From Burkholderiaceae bacterium (GTDB taxonomy: Bacteria > Pseudomonadota > Gammaproteobacteria > Burkholderiales > WYBJ01), in contig WYBJ01000145.1 in assembly GCA_011525945.1 (NCBI GenBank), positions 1 to 57,398 of the forward strand: 57,398 nt of DNA, written 5' to 3'. Under the pieces are notes generated by a model, which did no database searches, was not told where the DNA came from, and saw only the letters and a list, made by a program, of their open reading frames with translations. The position numbers were made by a program, and so were the translations under genes. Shown piece after piece: positions 1 to 10,489 of this stretch; positions within the stretch are counted from its first letter, which is position 1, and each line of letters begins with the position of its first letter.

Positions 1-80
1 CCCGGTGGGAGAGGGGAGCGTTGTGTGCCCGCGCGGCGGGCAGGTTCCTGGGTAGGGGCCGGGGGTGAGGGAAGAGACCG
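1..80 (+). repeat. Palindrome-rich intergenic repeat, left-end copy
   Basis: This stretch is nearly identical, in inverted orientation, to 57271-57348 at the other end of the window. Only about four positions differ over roughly 78 bases. It contains a short perfect hairpin at 27-41 (arms GCCCGC and GCGGGC, 3-base loop) and GGGAGAGGGG- and GGGGGTGAGGG-like segments typical of dispersed intergenic repeats in GC-rich proteobacteria. It starts exactly at the window edge, so it is probably truncated. The repeat is seen directly; its role is unknown. Confidence 0.75.
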
Positions 81-178
81 CACGATGGCGCTCCAGGGCG
101 CAAGCCGCGACATACCCGTCGTGCAGTCTCTCTCGTGCCGAGGGCAGGGCATCGAGCGGTGGCCGAAGCGCGTTCTGC

Positions 179-184
179 GATAAT
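179..184 (+). promoter_or_regulatory. Possible -10 box for polA
   Basis: GATAAT lies 42 bases before the chosen polA ATG. No convincing -35 hexamer is visible at the usual spacing. The hexamer also supports the shorter polA start, because the upstream part of the open frame would then lie before the transcript. Confidence 0.3.
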
Positions 185-226
185 GGCGACCCCGCCACGA
201 CTGCTGTCTGCGATGAGCCTCCGACG

Positions 227-2929
227 ATGAGCTCCGAACACACCCTCCTGCTCGTCGACGGCTCTTCCTACCTGTACCGCGCCTTCCATGCCCTGCCGGA
301 CCTGCGCACCCGCGACGGGCAGCCGACGGGCGCGATCCGCGGCGTCATCACGATGTTGCAGAAACTGCGCCGGGAGGTACCGGCGCGGTATCTCGGTTGC
401 GTGTTCGACGCCAAGGGCAAGACCTTCCGCGACGAGGTCTATCCGCAATACAAGGCGACACGGCCGCCGATGCCCGACGACCTCGCGTCGCAGATCGAGA
501 TCCTGCACGAATGCGTGCGTGCACTCGGCTGGCCGCTCATCATGGTCGAAGGCGTGGAGGCCGATGACGTGATCGGAACGCTCGTACGCGAGGCCCGCGG
601 TCAGGGTGTGCGCTCGGTCGTCTCCACCTCCGACAAGGATCTCGCCCAGCTCGTGAACGATGACGTGACGCTGGTCAATACCATGACCAACGAGACCCTC
701 GATAGCAGCGGCGTGGAGAAGAAATTCGGCGTCCCGGCCAGCCGCTTCCTCGACTATCTCACGCTCGTCGGCGATTCGGTCGACAACGTTCCGGGCGTGG
801 ACAAGGTCGGCCCCAAGACCGCCTGCAAGTGGCTGCAGCAGTTCGGCACGCTCGAGGCCGTGATGGCGCATGCCGGCGAGATCGGCGGCGTGGTCGGCGC
901 GAACTTGCGAAAGGCGCTCGACTGGTTGCCCAAGGCGCGCGAGATCCTGCGTGTCAAGTGCGATGTGACGCTGCCGGTCGCGCTGGAAGCGCTGGCGTGT
1001 TGCGAGCCCGACAAGGAAAAACTGGCACGGCTGTTCGAGCGGCTCGAATTCAAGACGCTCAGACACGAGTTGGGCGAGGTGGCCTCCGCACCCGCCGAAG
1101 CGGCATCGGCACCGCTGCCTCGTTCCGAGGGAGCACACGACACGGTGTTGCGCCTGGAGCAACTCGATGACCTGATCGAACGCCTGGACAAAGCCGAGCG
1201 GGTCGCGCTCTACGTGGCGGGCACGGACGCGGAAACCATGCAAGCGGGCATCGTCGGTATCGCCGCCGCGCCCGACGCGGGTGCTGCCGCCTACGTGCCG
1301 CTCGCGCACCGCGATCCGGGCGTTGCGGGGCAACTCGATCGGGTCCGGTCGCTCGAGCGCCTGAGGCCGTGGCTCGAGAACCACGCCGCGCGCAAGATCG
1401 CGCACGACGCCAAGGCGGCGATGCACCTGTTCGCCAATCACGGCATCCGCCTCGCCGGCATCGAGCACGATACGCAGCTTCAGTCCTATGTGCTCGAGAG
1501 CCACCGCAATCACGAGCTGGCGTCGTTGGCCGAGCGCCACCTCGGGCGCGCGCTGGCGAGCGTGGATAGTCTGCTTGGGAAGGGCGCGGCGCGCATCGGG
1601 TTCGATGAGGCCGACATCGCCCGGGTGGGAACGTATGCCGCGGCTGCGGCGTGCGTCGTCCTGGATCTCAACCGCAAGCTGCTGTCCGAGATCGAGGCGG
1701 ACGAGCGCCTCGCGCACGTCTACGGCGGCATCGAGATTCCGGTCGAGCGCGTGCTGTTCGCGATGGAGCGCCATGGCGTGATGATCGACGCGGCGATGCT
1801 GCAGGCCCATGGCAGCACTCTAGGCCGTCGCATGGCGGCGATCGAGAGCCAGGCATACGAAATGGCCGGTCAGGCGTTCAACATGAATTCGCCCAAGCAG
1901 ATCTCCGAGATCCTGTTCGAGCACCTGAAGCTTCCGGTCAGGAAGAAGACACCGAGCGGTTCGCCCTCCACCGACGAGGATGTCCTGCAGCAGCTTGCGC
2001 TCGATTATCCGCTGCCGAAGCTCCTGCTCGACTTCCGCGCTCTCGCCAAGCTCAAGTCGACCTATACCGACAAGCTGCCGCGCATGACCGATGCGAGCGC
2101 ACGCGTGCACACCAACTACGGCCAGGCAGTCGCGGTCACAGGGCGTCTTTCCAGCAACGAGCCCAACCTGCAGAACATCCCGGTACGCAACGCCGAGGGC
2201 CGGCGTATCCGTCAGGCGTTCGTCGCGCCGGCGGGCAGCGCCATCGTCTCGGCCGATTATTCACAGATCGAGCTGCGGATCATGGCGCACCTGTCGCAGG
2301 ATGCCGGCCTGCTCGACGCCTTTGCCCGCGGCGAGGACGTCCACCGGCGAACCGCGGCGGAGGTGTTCGGTAGCCCGCCCGAGGCCGTTTCGAGCGAGCA
2401 GCGCCGCTACGCCAAGGTGATCAACTTCGGCCTCATCTACGGCATGTCGGCGTTCGGACTGGCGCAGCAACTCGGCATCGAGCGCGCGGCGGCGACGAGC
2501 TATATGGAACGCTACTTCGCGCGCTATCCGGGAGTCGCGAATTACATGGAAGCCACGCGCGCGCAGGCGCGCGAGCGGGGCTATGTCGAGACGGTGTTCG
2601 GCCGCCGCTTGTGGCTGCCGGAGATTCGTGCCGGCAACCAGGCGCGGCGCAGCGCCGCCGAGCGGGCGGCGATCAACGCGCCCATGCAGGGGACGGCTGC
2701 CGATCTCATCAAGCTCGCGATGATCGCCGTACACGACTGGATCGAGTCCGACGGACTCGCGACGCGCCTGGTCATGCAGGTACACGACGAACTGGTGCTG
2801 GAAGTACCCGCTGCGGAGCTTGCGCGGGTACGGGCGCGATTGCCAGGGTTGATGGCGGGGGTGGCGCAGCTTTCGGTGCCGCTGGTCGTCGAACTGGGCA
2901 GCGGCCCCAACTGGGAGCAGGCGCACTGA
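227..2929 (+). CDS. polA: DNA polymerase I with a degenerate proofreading domain
   Basis: Family A DNA polymerase of 900 residues that fills gaps and removes primers in replication and repair. The order is a 5'-3' exonuclease domain (about residues 1-290, beginning with the LLVDGSSYLYRAFHALP motif), a 3'-5' exonuclease-like domain (about 315-490) and the polymerase domain (motif A around DYSQIELRIMAHLS, motif B around RRYAKVINFGLIYG, motif C VHDE near the C terminus). The open frame extends to position 65, but homology begins at ATG 227, which follows a possible -10 box. In the middle domain the fold aligns well with E. coli Pol I, but the catalytic D355, E357, D424 and D501 correspond to Y329, A331, A398 and A474. 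Proofreading should therefore be absent, while nuclease and polymerase should be intact. It stands alone, with no operon partner visible. Confidence 0.97.
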   Translation: MSSEHTLLLVDGSSYLYRAFHALPDLRTRDGQPTGAIRGVITMLQKLRREVPARYLGCVFDAKGKTFRDEVYPQYKATRPPMPDDLASQIEILHECVRALGWPLIMVEGVEADDVIGTLVREARGQGVRSVVSTSDKDLAQLVNDDVTLVNTMTNETLDSSGVEKKFGVPASRFLDYLTLVGDSVDNVPGVDKVGPKTACKWLQQFGTLEAVMAHAGEIGGVVGANLRKALDWLPKAREILRVKCDVTLPVALEALACCEPDKEKLARLFERLEFKTLRHELGEVASAPAEAASAPLPRSEGAHDTVLRLEQLDDLIERLDKAERVALYVAGTDAETMQAGIVGIAAAPDAGAAAYVPLAHRDPGVAGQLDRVRSLERLRPWLENHAARKIAHDAKAAMHLFANHGIRLAGIEHDTQLQSYVLESHRNHELASLAERHLGRALASVDSLLGKGAARIGFDEADIARVGTYAAAAACVVLDLNRKLLSEIEADERLAHVYGGIEIPVERVLFAMERHGVMIDAAMLQAHGSTLGRRMAAIESQAYEMAGQAFNMNSPKQISEILFEHLKLPVRKKTPSGSPSTDEDVLQQLALDYPLPKLLLDFRALAKLKSTYTDKLPRMTDASARVHTNYGQAVAVTGRLSSNEPNLQNIPVRNAEGRRIRQAFVAPAGSAIVSADYSQIELRIMAHLSQDAGLLDAFARGEDVHRRTAAEVFGSPPEAVSSEQRRYAKVINFGLIYGMSAFGLAQQLGIERAAATSYMERYFARYPGVANYMEATRAQARERGYVETVFGRRLWLPEIRAGNQARRSAAERAAINAPMQGTAADLIKLAMIAVHDWIESDGLATRLVMQVHDELVLEVPAAELARVRARLPGLMAGVAQLSVPLVVELGSGPNWEQAH

Positions 2930-3046
2930 GCCCGCACGTCGGCGCAGCGCGCATCCACTTCACCTGGGTCCGGTCGCGATCGGCCTCTACAAGGAAGTCG
3001 AAGGCGCCCGGGGCGGTAGCGGTGTGAGCTTCCACGATCGGTAGCA

Positions 3047-3730
3047 TCAACGCAGCATCTCGAACACCTTGCGGGCGGCGCCCGTGGCCGCACCGACCGG
3101 ATCGCGTCGGATCGCGCGCTCCTGCTCCGCAATCATGGCGAAAAGACCGTCGAGCGCCTTGCGCGTCACATAATTCTCGATGCGCTCATCTTTGCCGACC
3201 AGACCGAGCTGCGCGCCGCGTTCCACCAGGCCGTTGTACTGGTTGGCGAGGTCGACGTTCTGCGTTGCCTTGGTCACGATCGGCAGAAAGCGTTTCGTGA
3301 GCTCCGGGGAGGTCGCACGACGGAAATATTCGGTCGCGGCGGTGTCGCCGCCGGTCAGAATCTTCTTGGCGTCTTGCAGGCTCATTTTCTTCACCGCGTC
3401 GACCAGCAGCACTTTGGCCTCCGGCACGGCCGCTTCGGCGGCGCGATTCATCGACACCACGAGCTCGTCGGCCTGCTTCTTCATACCGAGGAGCCGCATG
3501 CCGCTCTCGACCCGACGCAGCGTATCGGGCAGCGGGATCTTCACTTTCGGGTTATCCAGAAAGCCGCCCGGACGCCCGAGCAGCTCGACCGCCTTGCCGG
3601 CGCCCTGGGTGAGGGCATCGCGCAACCCGGCGCTCGCGTCCTGGTTGCTGAGGCTCGATAAATCGATGCCATACGCGCCCGCGGGGGCGAGGATGACAAG
3701 GGCGGCCAAAGCACCGAAAATGGATCGCAT
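3047..3730 (-). CDS. DUF4197 family exported protein
   Basis: 227-residue protein of the DUF4197 family, function unknown. The start at 3730 is preceded by a GGGAG ribosome site and gives a clean signal peptide (MRSIFGALAALVILAPAGAYG), so the product is probably periplasmic. The mature part is helical and rich in Ala, Lys and Leu, with family-typical segments such as FLDNPKVKIPLPDTLR and ALDGLFAMIAEQE. The longer open frame upstream overlaps the divergent thioredoxin-like gene and is not needed. The gene is divergent from that gene, with starts about 20-60 bases apart, so promoters may be shared. The family call is solid; no activity can be inferred. Confidence 0.85.
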   Translation of the reverse strand: MRSIFGALAALVILAPAGAYGIDLSSLSNQDASAGLRDALTQGAGKAVELLGRPGGFLDNPKVKIPLPDTLRRVESGMRLLGMKKQADELVVSMNRAAEAAVPEAKVLLVDAVKKMSLQDAKKILTGGDTAATEYFRRATSPELTKRFLPIVTKATQNVDLANQYNGLVERGAQLGLVGKDERIENYVTRKALDGLFAMIAEQERAIRRDPVGAATGAARKVFEMLR

Positions 3731-3749
3731 TGCTATCTCCCGAAGAAAC

Positions 3750-4271
3750 GTGTTGGTCTGCATCCACCGCCGCGGCAGCCGATACCTGATGACGCTCGCT
3801 GTCGTCGTCGCCATCGCGCTCGGCGCTGTACTCTGGGCGAAGCGTCCCACGGCTGCGCCAGCGCTCACCGTCGTCTCGCTCCAGGGCGCGAGAGTGGCAC
3901 TGGACGCGCTTCAGGGCAAGGTCGTACTGGTCAACTTCTGGGCGACCGACTGCGTCGTGTGCCTGAGGGAGATGCCGGCGATGATCGAGATCTACCGCAA
4001 GTATCAGGCGCTCGGCTTCGAGGCGGTGTTCATTGCCATGCCCTACGATCGGCCGGACCGGGTTCTGCACTATGCACGCGCTGCCGCGCTGCCGTTTGCG
4101 GTTGCGCTCGACATCCAGGGGGATGCCGCACGCGCGTTCGGCGGCATCGCGGCGACACCGACCACCTTCGTCGTGGACAAGCGTGGCCGCATCGTCAGCC
4201 GCATCCTGGGCGAGCCGGATTTCGGCCGCTTGCAGGCGCTGATCGAGCGCAAGCTCGCGGAACGGATATAG
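3750..4271 (+). CDS. TlpA/ResA-type membrane-anchored thioredoxin
   Basis: About 173-residue thiol-disulfide oxidoreductase. An N-terminal hydrophobic segment (TLAVVVAIALGAVLWA) anchors or exports it, followed by a thioredoxin fold with the active-site WATDCVVC and the cis-Pro region ATPTTFVVD. Such proteins reduce or shuffle disulfides in the periplasm, often for cytochrome c maturation or oxidative protection. I chose GTG 3750 because it supplies a basic N-terminus before the membrane segment and is preceded by an A/G-rich stretch; ATG 3789 is the alternative. The CVVC dipeptide is unusual (TlpA usually has CxPC), which should alter its redox potential. The gene ends one base from the convergent lipA. 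Confidence 0.85.
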   Translation: MLVCIHRRGSRYLMTLAVVVAIALGAVLWAKRPTAAPALTVVSLQGARVALDALQGKVVLVNFWATDCVVCLREMPAMIEIYRKYQALGFEAVFIAMPYDRPDRVLHYARAAALPFAVALDIQGDAARAFGGIAATPTTFVVDKRGRIVSRILGEPDFGRLQALIERKLAERI

Positions 4272-4272
4272 A

Positions 4273-5214
4273 TCACGCGACACCGGCGCCGTGCGCCTGC
4301 TCGTCGGCATGGTAGCTCGAGCGGACCAACGGACCGCAGGCGGCGTGGCGGAAACCCATCGCCTGCGCCGCTTCGCGAAAGCGCTCGAACGCCACCGGCT
4401 CGACGTAGCGCCGCACCGGCAGGTGGTGCGGCGAGGGCTGCAGATACTGGCCGATCGTGAGCATGTCGACCTGGTGCGCACGCAAGTCACGCATGACAGC
4501 GAGGATCTCGTCGTCGCTCTCGCCCAGCCCCACCATGAGCCCGGACTTGGTCGGAATCTGCGGCTGACGGCGTCTGAATTCCTGCAGCAGGCGCAGCGAG
4601 TGCGCGTAGTCCGCGCCCGGCCGCGCCTCGCGGTAAAGCCGAGGCACGGTTTCGAGATTGTGGTTCATCACGTCCGGCGGCGCCGTATCGAGGCAGCTTA
4701 GGGCGACCTCCAGGCGGCCGCGGAAATCCGGCACGAGGATCTCGACCGTCGTGCGCGGCGAATGCGTGCGCACCGCGCGGATGCATGCGGCGAAGTGGTC
4801 CGCGCCGCCGTCGCGCAGGTCGTCGCGGTCGACACTGGTGATCACGACGTAGGCAAGATTCATCGCCGCGATGGTGCGCGCGAGCTTGCCGGGTTCGTCT
4901 GCATCCGGCGGCCTGGGTCGGCCATGCGCCACATCGCAGAACGGGCAGCGCCGCGTGCACAGGTCGCCCAGGACCATGAACGTGGCCGTACCTTTGCCGA
5001 AGCACTCGCCGATGTTCGGGCACGAGGCTTCCTCGCACACGGTGTGCAGGCCGTTCGTGCGCAGCGCCTGCTTGACCGCGTGGAAGCGCGCGTTGGTCCC
5101 CAGGCGCACCCGAATCCAGGGCGGCTTGGGCAGTACCCGCTCGGCGCCGGCCACCTTGATCGGGATGCGGGCAGTCTTTGCTTCGCCCTTTTGTCTGTCG
5201 TGCATTTCGTTCAC
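4273..5214 (-). CDS. lipA: Lipoyl synthase
   Basis: Radical SAM enzyme of 313 residues that inserts two sulfurs into protein-bound octanoyl groups to make lipoate. Both iron-sulfur sites are visible: the auxiliary cluster set C60, C65, C71 ([12 protein letters not shown]) and the radical SAM triad C86, C90, C93 (CTRRCPFC). The RSSYHA motif near the C terminus supplies the conserved serine that ligates the auxiliary cluster. The start is GTG, and it overlaps the lipB stop by four bases (GTGA), which implies translational coupling. It is the last gene of the minus-strand run dacA-dat-ybeD-lipB-lipA. Confidence 0.98.
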   Translation of the reverse strand: MNEMHDRQKGEAKTARIPIKVAGAERVLPKPPWIRVRLGTNARFHAVKQALRTNGLHTVCEEASCPNIGECFGKGTATFMVLGDLCTRRCPFCDVAHGRPRPPDADEPGKLARTIAAMNLAYVVITSVDRDDLRDGGADHFAACIRAVRTHSPRTTVEILVPDFRGRLEVALSCLDTAPPDVMNHNLETVPRLYREARPGADYAHSLRLLQEFRRRQPQIPTKSGLMVGLGESDDEILAVMRDLRAHQVDMLTIGQYLQPSPHHLPVRRYVEPVAFERFREAAQAMGFRHAACGPLVRSSYHADEQAHGAGVA

Positions 5215-5879
5215 GTGCCCATCCCCGCGTCAATGCGCCGGCCCAACGCCTCGACCAGCGCGTGCGTAATCTCGTCGCCCGGCCGTATCACCCCGAGGGC
5301 CTCCAGGCTCGTCACGGCAAGCTGCGGATAACCGCACGGATCGATCGCGTGAAACGGCGTGAGATCCATGGCGACGTTGAGGGCAAGCCCGTGGTAGCAG
5401 CGGCCGTGACGAATGCGAAGTCCCAATGCCGCGATCTTGGCTTCGCCGACATAGACACCCGGCGCATCGATGCGGCCGCGTGCGTCGACGCCGTAGCCTG
5501 CGAGCAAGTCTATCACGGCGCCTTCGAGCAACCGGACGAAGCCGCGCACGCTTACGCCCAGACGCTGCAGATCGAGCAGCGTGTACAGCACCGCCTGACC
5601 CGGTCCGTGGTAGGTGATCTGGCCACCGCGATCGGTGCGCACGACCGGGATGCCGTTATCGACGCGCGGCAGATGCTGCGCGCGTCCGGCGACGCCCACG
5701 GTGTAGACCGGCGGGTGTTCGAGCTGCCACAGCTCATCCGGCGTATCCGCAGTGCGCGCGGCGGTGAACTCGCGCATGGCGTGCCAGGCAGCCTCGTAGG
5801 GTACGAGCCCCAGGCGACGCACGGCGCGGGGCCGAAGCGTGGCGGGTGACGGGTGGTGCGGTGTGGCGGTGGCTCTCAC
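5211..5879 (-). CDS. lipB: Octanoyltransferase
   Basis: Transfers octanoyl from acyl carrier protein to lipoyl domains, the step before LipA. The 222-residue protein shows the family hallmarks [12 protein letters not shown] (about 84-95), the catalytic Lys148 in [10 protein letters not shown] and the catalytic Cys182 in IDPCGYP. Length is normal. It sits between the ybeD-like gene (43-base gap) and lipA (4-base overlap). The first residues before [12 protein letters not shown] are poorly conserved, so the true start could be a little further in. Confidence 0.97.
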   Translation of the reverse strand: MRATATPHHPSPATLRPRAVRRLGLVPYEAAWHAMREFTAARTADTPDELWQLEHPPVYTVGVAGRAQHLPRVDNGIPVVRTDRGGQITYHGPGQAVLYTLLDLQRLGVSVRGFVRLLEGAVIDLLAGYGVDARGRIDAPGVYVGEAKIAALGLRIRHGRCYHGLALNVAMDLTPFHAIDPCGYPQLAVTSLEALGVIRPGDEITHALVEALGRRIDAGMGT

Positions 5880-5922
5880 GTTTCGCGTCTCGCCGTTCGC
5901 TTCGCCACCATGTCCGTTCGGT

Positions 5923-6186
5923 CTACATCACCATGACGACTTGCGGGTGATCGCACAGCGCCTGGTAGAGCGCGTCGAGCTGCTCGCGCGAAGTCGCCCG
6001 CACCGTGCAGGTGAGCGAGAGGTAGCGATTCTTCCTGCTCACGCGCATCTCTACGCTGCCGGGGTCGAAATCGGGCGCGTGGCAGATCACCACATCGATC
6101 ACCGCCTGGGCAAAACCCGGTTCGGTACGACCCATGATCTTGATCGGGAAGTCGCACGGGTACTCGATCAGGGAGGCGTGCGTCAT
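5923..6186 (-). CDS. ybeD: DUF493 (YbeD-like) protein
   Basis: 87-residue member of the DUF493/YbeD family, a small alpha-beta protein with an ACT-like fold. It is a constant neighbour of lipB and is thought to have a regulatory or binding role. Recognisable segments are YPCDFPIKIMGR at the N terminus and SLTCTVRATSREQLDALY followed by the HPQVVMVM end. The gene sits inside the dacA-dat-lipB-lipA operon, 32 bases after dat. Family membership is clear; the molecular function is not known. Confidence 0.93.
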   Translation of the reverse strand: MTHASLIEYPCDFPIKIMGRTEPGFAQAVIDVVICHAPDFDPGSVEMRVSRKNRYLSLTCTVRATSREQLDALYQALCDHPQVVMVM

Positions 6187-6218
6187 GCGCCGGTTCCGCG
6201 TTCGCGCGTCCGTGTCGA

Positions 6219-7091
6219 TCAGCCGCGACGCATGACCGTTCGCTTGAAGTCCTGATAGAGCCGGTGGACGCGCCGGAATACGGGGCCGGGCTTGCCGCCG
6301 CCCACCGGTCTGTCATCCAGACGCGTGACCGCAAGCACTTCCTTGGTGGCGGAGGTGAGCCAGATCTCGTCGGCGGCGCGCACCTCATCCTCCGGAATTT
6401 CACGCAACTCCAGGGGAATGCGCGCCTTGCGTATGAGCTCGATCACCACGTCGTTGGTCGTCCCGGGCAGCACCAGATGGTTGTTGGGCGGTGCCGTCAC
6501 CGCCCTGTCGCGTACGACCAGAAGGTTGCTCGACGAGGCCTCCGAGAGAAAGCCGTCGCGAAACATGATCGTTTCGAGACATCCGGCTTCGGCCGCGCGC
6601 TGGCGCATGAGTACGTTGCCGAGCAAGGACGTGGACTTGATGTCGCAGCGCAGCCAGCGGTTGTCGGTCGCGCTTATACAGGCGCAGCCGCTACTGACCA
6701 ATTTGCGCGCGGGTGCGCTCATCGGGTTGCTCATCATGAAAACCGTAGGCGATACGTGCGACGGAAAAGCGTGATCGCGTTTGGCTACCCCGCGCGTGAC
6801 CTGCAGGTAGACGGCCTGATCGGCTCCGTCGTTGAGCGCGACGACCCGCCGTACCAGCCGGCTCCACTGCGCCATGGTCATGGGGTTGGCGAGCTTGATC
6901 GCGTCGAGGCTGCGCTGCAGCCGCTTGAGGTGCTGCTCCATCCGGAACGGATGACCCGAATAAACTGGAATCACCTCGTAGACGCCGTCGCCGAAGATAA
7001 AGCCGCGGTCGAGCACTGGAATACGCGCTTCCTGCGCCGGCATGAACTGCCCGTTCAGATAAACCGTAGCATCGGTGGGTTGTTTACGCAT
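6219..7091 (-). CDS. dat: Class IV aminotransferase, D-alanine transaminase type
   Basis: 290-residue PLP enzyme of fold type IV, most like D-amino-acid aminotransferase, which makes D-alanine or D-glutamate for peptidoglycan. The features are LDRGFIFGDGVYEVIPVY near the N terminus, the PLP lysine K152 in DIKSTSLLGN, and EASSSNLLVV downstream. The start at 7091 gives the usual N-terminus (YLNGQFMPAQEARIPVLDRG). The gene follows dacA by 16 bases, so a D-amino-acid enzyme is co-transcribed with a D,D-carboxypeptidase. Branched-chain aminotransferase or aminodeoxychorismate lyase activity is less likely given this context. Confidence 0.9.
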   Translation of the reverse strand: MRKQPTDATVYLNGQFMPAQEARIPVLDRGFIFGDGVYEVIPVYSGHPFRMEQHLKRLQRSLDAIKLANPMTMAQWSRLVRRVVALNDGADQAVYLQVTRGVAKRDHAFPSHVSPTVFMMSNPMSAPARKLVSSGCACISATDNRWLRCDIKSTSLLGNVLMRQRAAEAGCLETIMFRDGFLSEASSSNLLVVRDRAVTAPPNNHLVLPGTTNDVVIELIRKARIPLELREIPEDEVRAADEIWLTSATKEVLAVTRLDDRPVGGGKPGPVFRRVHRLYQDFKRTVMRRG

Positions 7092-7107
7092 GGCTCCCTG
7101 ACTCGCG

Positions 7108-8241
7108 TTATTGGAAGAAAAGGCGCAGCGCATCCCAGCCGCGCGCAAGGATATTGCCGAGCTCGACCGTTTCGATGGCGACTACCGGTACTTCGGTAAG
7201 CGGCTTGCCATCGAGCGTGATGCGCATCGTGCCGACTTTCTGACCGGCGCTGACCGGTGCGACCAGCGGCTGCTGACTCTCCAGCGTGGCTTTGAGTTTC
7301 TCCGCTTGACCCTTGGGCAGCGTGAAGTACAGGTCGCGCTCGAAGCCGGCGTTGACCGTATCGGCCCTGCCCTTCCATACGCGCAGGTTTGCGACCGGCT
7401 GGCCCTTCTGATACAGCCGCACCGTGTCGTAGAACTGGAAGCCGAAGTTGAGCAGCTTCTGACTCTCGGCCGCACGGGCTGACGACGAGGCCGCCCCCAG
7501 CACCACCGAGATCAGGCGTCGTTCGCCGCGCTTGGAGGAGCTCACCAGGCAGTAGCCGGCGTTCTTGGTGTGGCCGGTCTTCATACCGTCCACGGTGGGA
7601 TCGCTCCACAGCAGGCGGTTGCGGTTCGGCTGCCTGATCTTGTTGTAGGTGAACTCCTTTTGCGAATACAGCGGATAGTACTCGGGATGATCGCGAATGA
7701 GGGCTGCCGCGAGCTTTGCCATATCGCCCGCCGTCGAGTAATGCTGCGGATCGGGCAAGCCGGTCGAGTTGGTGAAGTTCGTGTTGGTAAGACCCAGGCG
7801 CTTCGCCTCCTTGTTCATGAGCTGCGCGAAGCTCTCCTCGGAGCCCGCGACCGCTTCGGCCAGGGCGATCGAGGCGTCGTTGCCCGACTGTATGATCATG
7901 CCGTGCACCAGTTCATCCACCGTCACGGGCACGCGCGGCTCGATGAAAGTGCGCGATCCCTCCGCCTTCCACGCGTGGCGCGATACCGGCACGGTCTGAT
8001 CGAGCTTCAGGCTCTTCTGCTTGAGTGCGTTGAAAACGACGTAGGCGGTCATCAGCTTGGTGAGCGACGCCGGCTCGACGCGTTCGTCGGCGTTGTGCTC
8101 GACCAGCGTCTGCGCCGACTGGAAGTCGTACAGAACATACGACTTGGCCCCGATCGCGGGTGCGGCCGGTGTGCCTTGCGCGTGCGCAGCGGAGGCGGAC
8201 AGGAACAGCAGAAACGAGAGTAGGCGGATCAGGACAATCAT
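7108..8241 (-). CDS. dacA: D-alanyl-D-alanine carboxypeptidase (PBP5/6 type)
   Basis: Low-molecular-mass penicillin-binding protein that trims the terminal D-Ala of peptidoglycan stem peptides. The 377-residue precursor has a signal peptide (MIVLIRLLSFLLFLSASAAHAQ), then the serine peptidase motifs S59-L-T-K62, S120-G-N122 and K222-T-G224, and a C-terminal beta-rich PBP5 domain ending in an amphipathic segment (ILARGWDALRLFFQ) that should tether it to the inner membrane. The start at 8241 is set by the signal peptide; the longer frame is spurious. It heads the operon leading to lipA. The 275-base gap to argB on the other strand should hold divergent promoters. Confidence 0.96.
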   Translation of the reverse strand: MIVLIRLLSFLLFLSASAAHAQGTPAAPAIGAKSYVLYDFQSAQTLVEHNADERVEPASLTKLMTAYVVFNALKQKSLKLDQTVPVSRHAWKAEGSRTFIEPRVPVTVDELVHGMIIQSGNDASIALAEAVAGSEESFAQLMNKEAKRLGLTNTNFTNSTGLPDPQHYSTAGDMAKLAAALIRDHPEYYPLYSQKEFTYNKIRQPNRNRLLWSDPTVDGMKTGHTKNAGYCLVSSSKRGERRLISVVLGAASSSARAAESQKLLNFGFQFYDTVRLYQKGQPVANLRVWKGRADTVNAGFERDLYFTLPKGQAEKLKATLESQQPLVAPVSAGQKVGTMRITLDGKPLTEVPVVAIETVELGNILARGWDALRLFFQ

Positions 8242-8324
8242 CGAACCTCGGACGAGCGGAAATGAGAGGCGCGCCGACCATGCGCGCAGACACGACAGGG
8301 GCGCGCGCTGCGCGCCCAGGATGA

Positions 8325-9404
<1,080 letters not shown>

Positions 9405-9533
9405 CGCACGCGATATGAGATAACGGCAGGCAACGCCGCGGTCTGCGGCGTGCGGGCCGATGGATGCGCTGAACGCCCGGCCGGCGAATCGAGGGCACGG
9501 CGCTCGGCGCCGCGCGCGAGGGAGACAAGAGCG

Positions 9534-10118
9534 ATGCCGGGCAGGAAACCGGGTCAAAGACGGGTCGAGATCCTGCATATGCTCGCGCGCATGCTGGAGG
9601 CGCCGCGCTGGGAGAAGATCACCACCGCCGCCTTGGCCGCGCGTCTGGAAGTCTCCGAAGCCGCCCTGTATCGGCATTTCGCCAGCAAGGCGCAGATGTA
9701 CGAGGGGCTGATCGAGTTCATCGAGGAAACCTTGTTCGGACTCATCAACCGCATCGGTGCCGAGGAGCCAAGTGGGCTGAAGCAGGTCGAGAAGACAATC
9801 GTGATGCTGCTCGGATTCGCGCAGAAGAACCCCGGCATGACGCGGGTGCTGATCGGCGATGCGCTCATGAACGAGGATGAGCGGTTGCAAGCGCGCATCA
9901 ACCAGCTCCTCGACCGGGTGGAGGCGAGCTTGAAGCAGTCGCTGCGCTTCGCTTCTCAGCAGGGCGAGATCGACTCCGCCACCGACGGCGCTGCCTATGC
10001 CGGACTGCTGCTCGATCTGGTGATCGGACGCTGGCACCGGTTCGCCAAGAGCGGCTACAAGCGCGACCCGATGGCCTTATGGCACGAGCATTGGAAGAGC
10101 GTGCTTGCTTCGTTCTGA
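9534..10118 (+). CDS. slmA: Nucleoid occlusion factor SlmA (TetR family)
   Basis: 194-residue TetR-type protein matching SlmA, which binds chromosomal sites and blocks FtsZ assembly over the nucleoid. The helix-turn-helix is about residues 22-60 (ITTAALAARLEVSEAALYRHFASKAQMYEGLIEFIEE), a signature shared by SlmA/Ttk proteins, and the C-terminal region is all-helical. The start is fixed by the GGAGA ribosome site just before ATG 9534 and by the SlmA-like MPGRKPGQRRVEIL N-terminus. Its position directly after argB is common in betaproteobacteria. Confidence is slightly lower than for enzymes because TetR proteins diverge. Confidence 0.88.
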   Translation: MPGRKPGQRRVEILHMLARMLEAPRWEKITTAALAARLEVSEAALYRHFASKAQMYEGLIEFIEETLFGLINRIGAEEPSGLKQVEKTIVMLLGFAQKNPGMTRVLIGDALMNEDERLQARINQLLDRVEASLKQSLRFASQQGEIDSATDGAAYAGLLLDLVIGRWHRFAKSGYKRDPMALWHEHWKSVLASF

Positions 10119-10204
10119 CCGGCGTCCGGGATCGGAGCGATGCCGGATCGGATTAGACACGATTGCCGCACGACAGGAACTCAATTCCGCCACGGAGAAC
10201 TGTG

Positions 10205-10489
10205 ATGGCAAACCTGAATTCCCATCAGCTCGCACAGGTTCTGGTCGGGATCGCACGCGCCCAGCAGGCGATCGTCGACGCCATCGAGTCCGCCAAGCCG
10301 GGCTTCCGTTCCACCCATCTGTCACCGGCGCTCATCAACGTGGCGCGCGTGCGCGATACCCGCCGGGGCCTGCAACTTGCCGACTTGCCGGCACGCGTGC
10401 TGCTGCAATGCATGGGGCGAAACGGACCTGACGTCGAACAGCTCGCGCGCGATCTCGACGCCATCATCGGAGGCGATTCCGGCGCCTGA
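10205..10489 (+). CDS. Conserved hypothetical small protein
   Basis: 94-residue soluble protein starting MANLNSHQLAQVLVGIARAQ, with GGAGAA 6 bases before the ATG. It looks largely helical with no membrane segment, no cysteine pair and no motif I recognise. The C terminus (DVEQLARDLDAIIGGDSGA) suggests a final helix. Coding-like composition and the ribosome site support translation. It follows slmA by 86 bases and may share its transcript. Function unknown. Confidence 0.6.
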   Translation: MANLNSHQLAQVLVGIARAQQAIVDAIESAKPGFRSTHLSPALINVARVRDTRRGLQLADLPARVLLQCMGRNGPDVEQLARDLDAIIGGDSGA

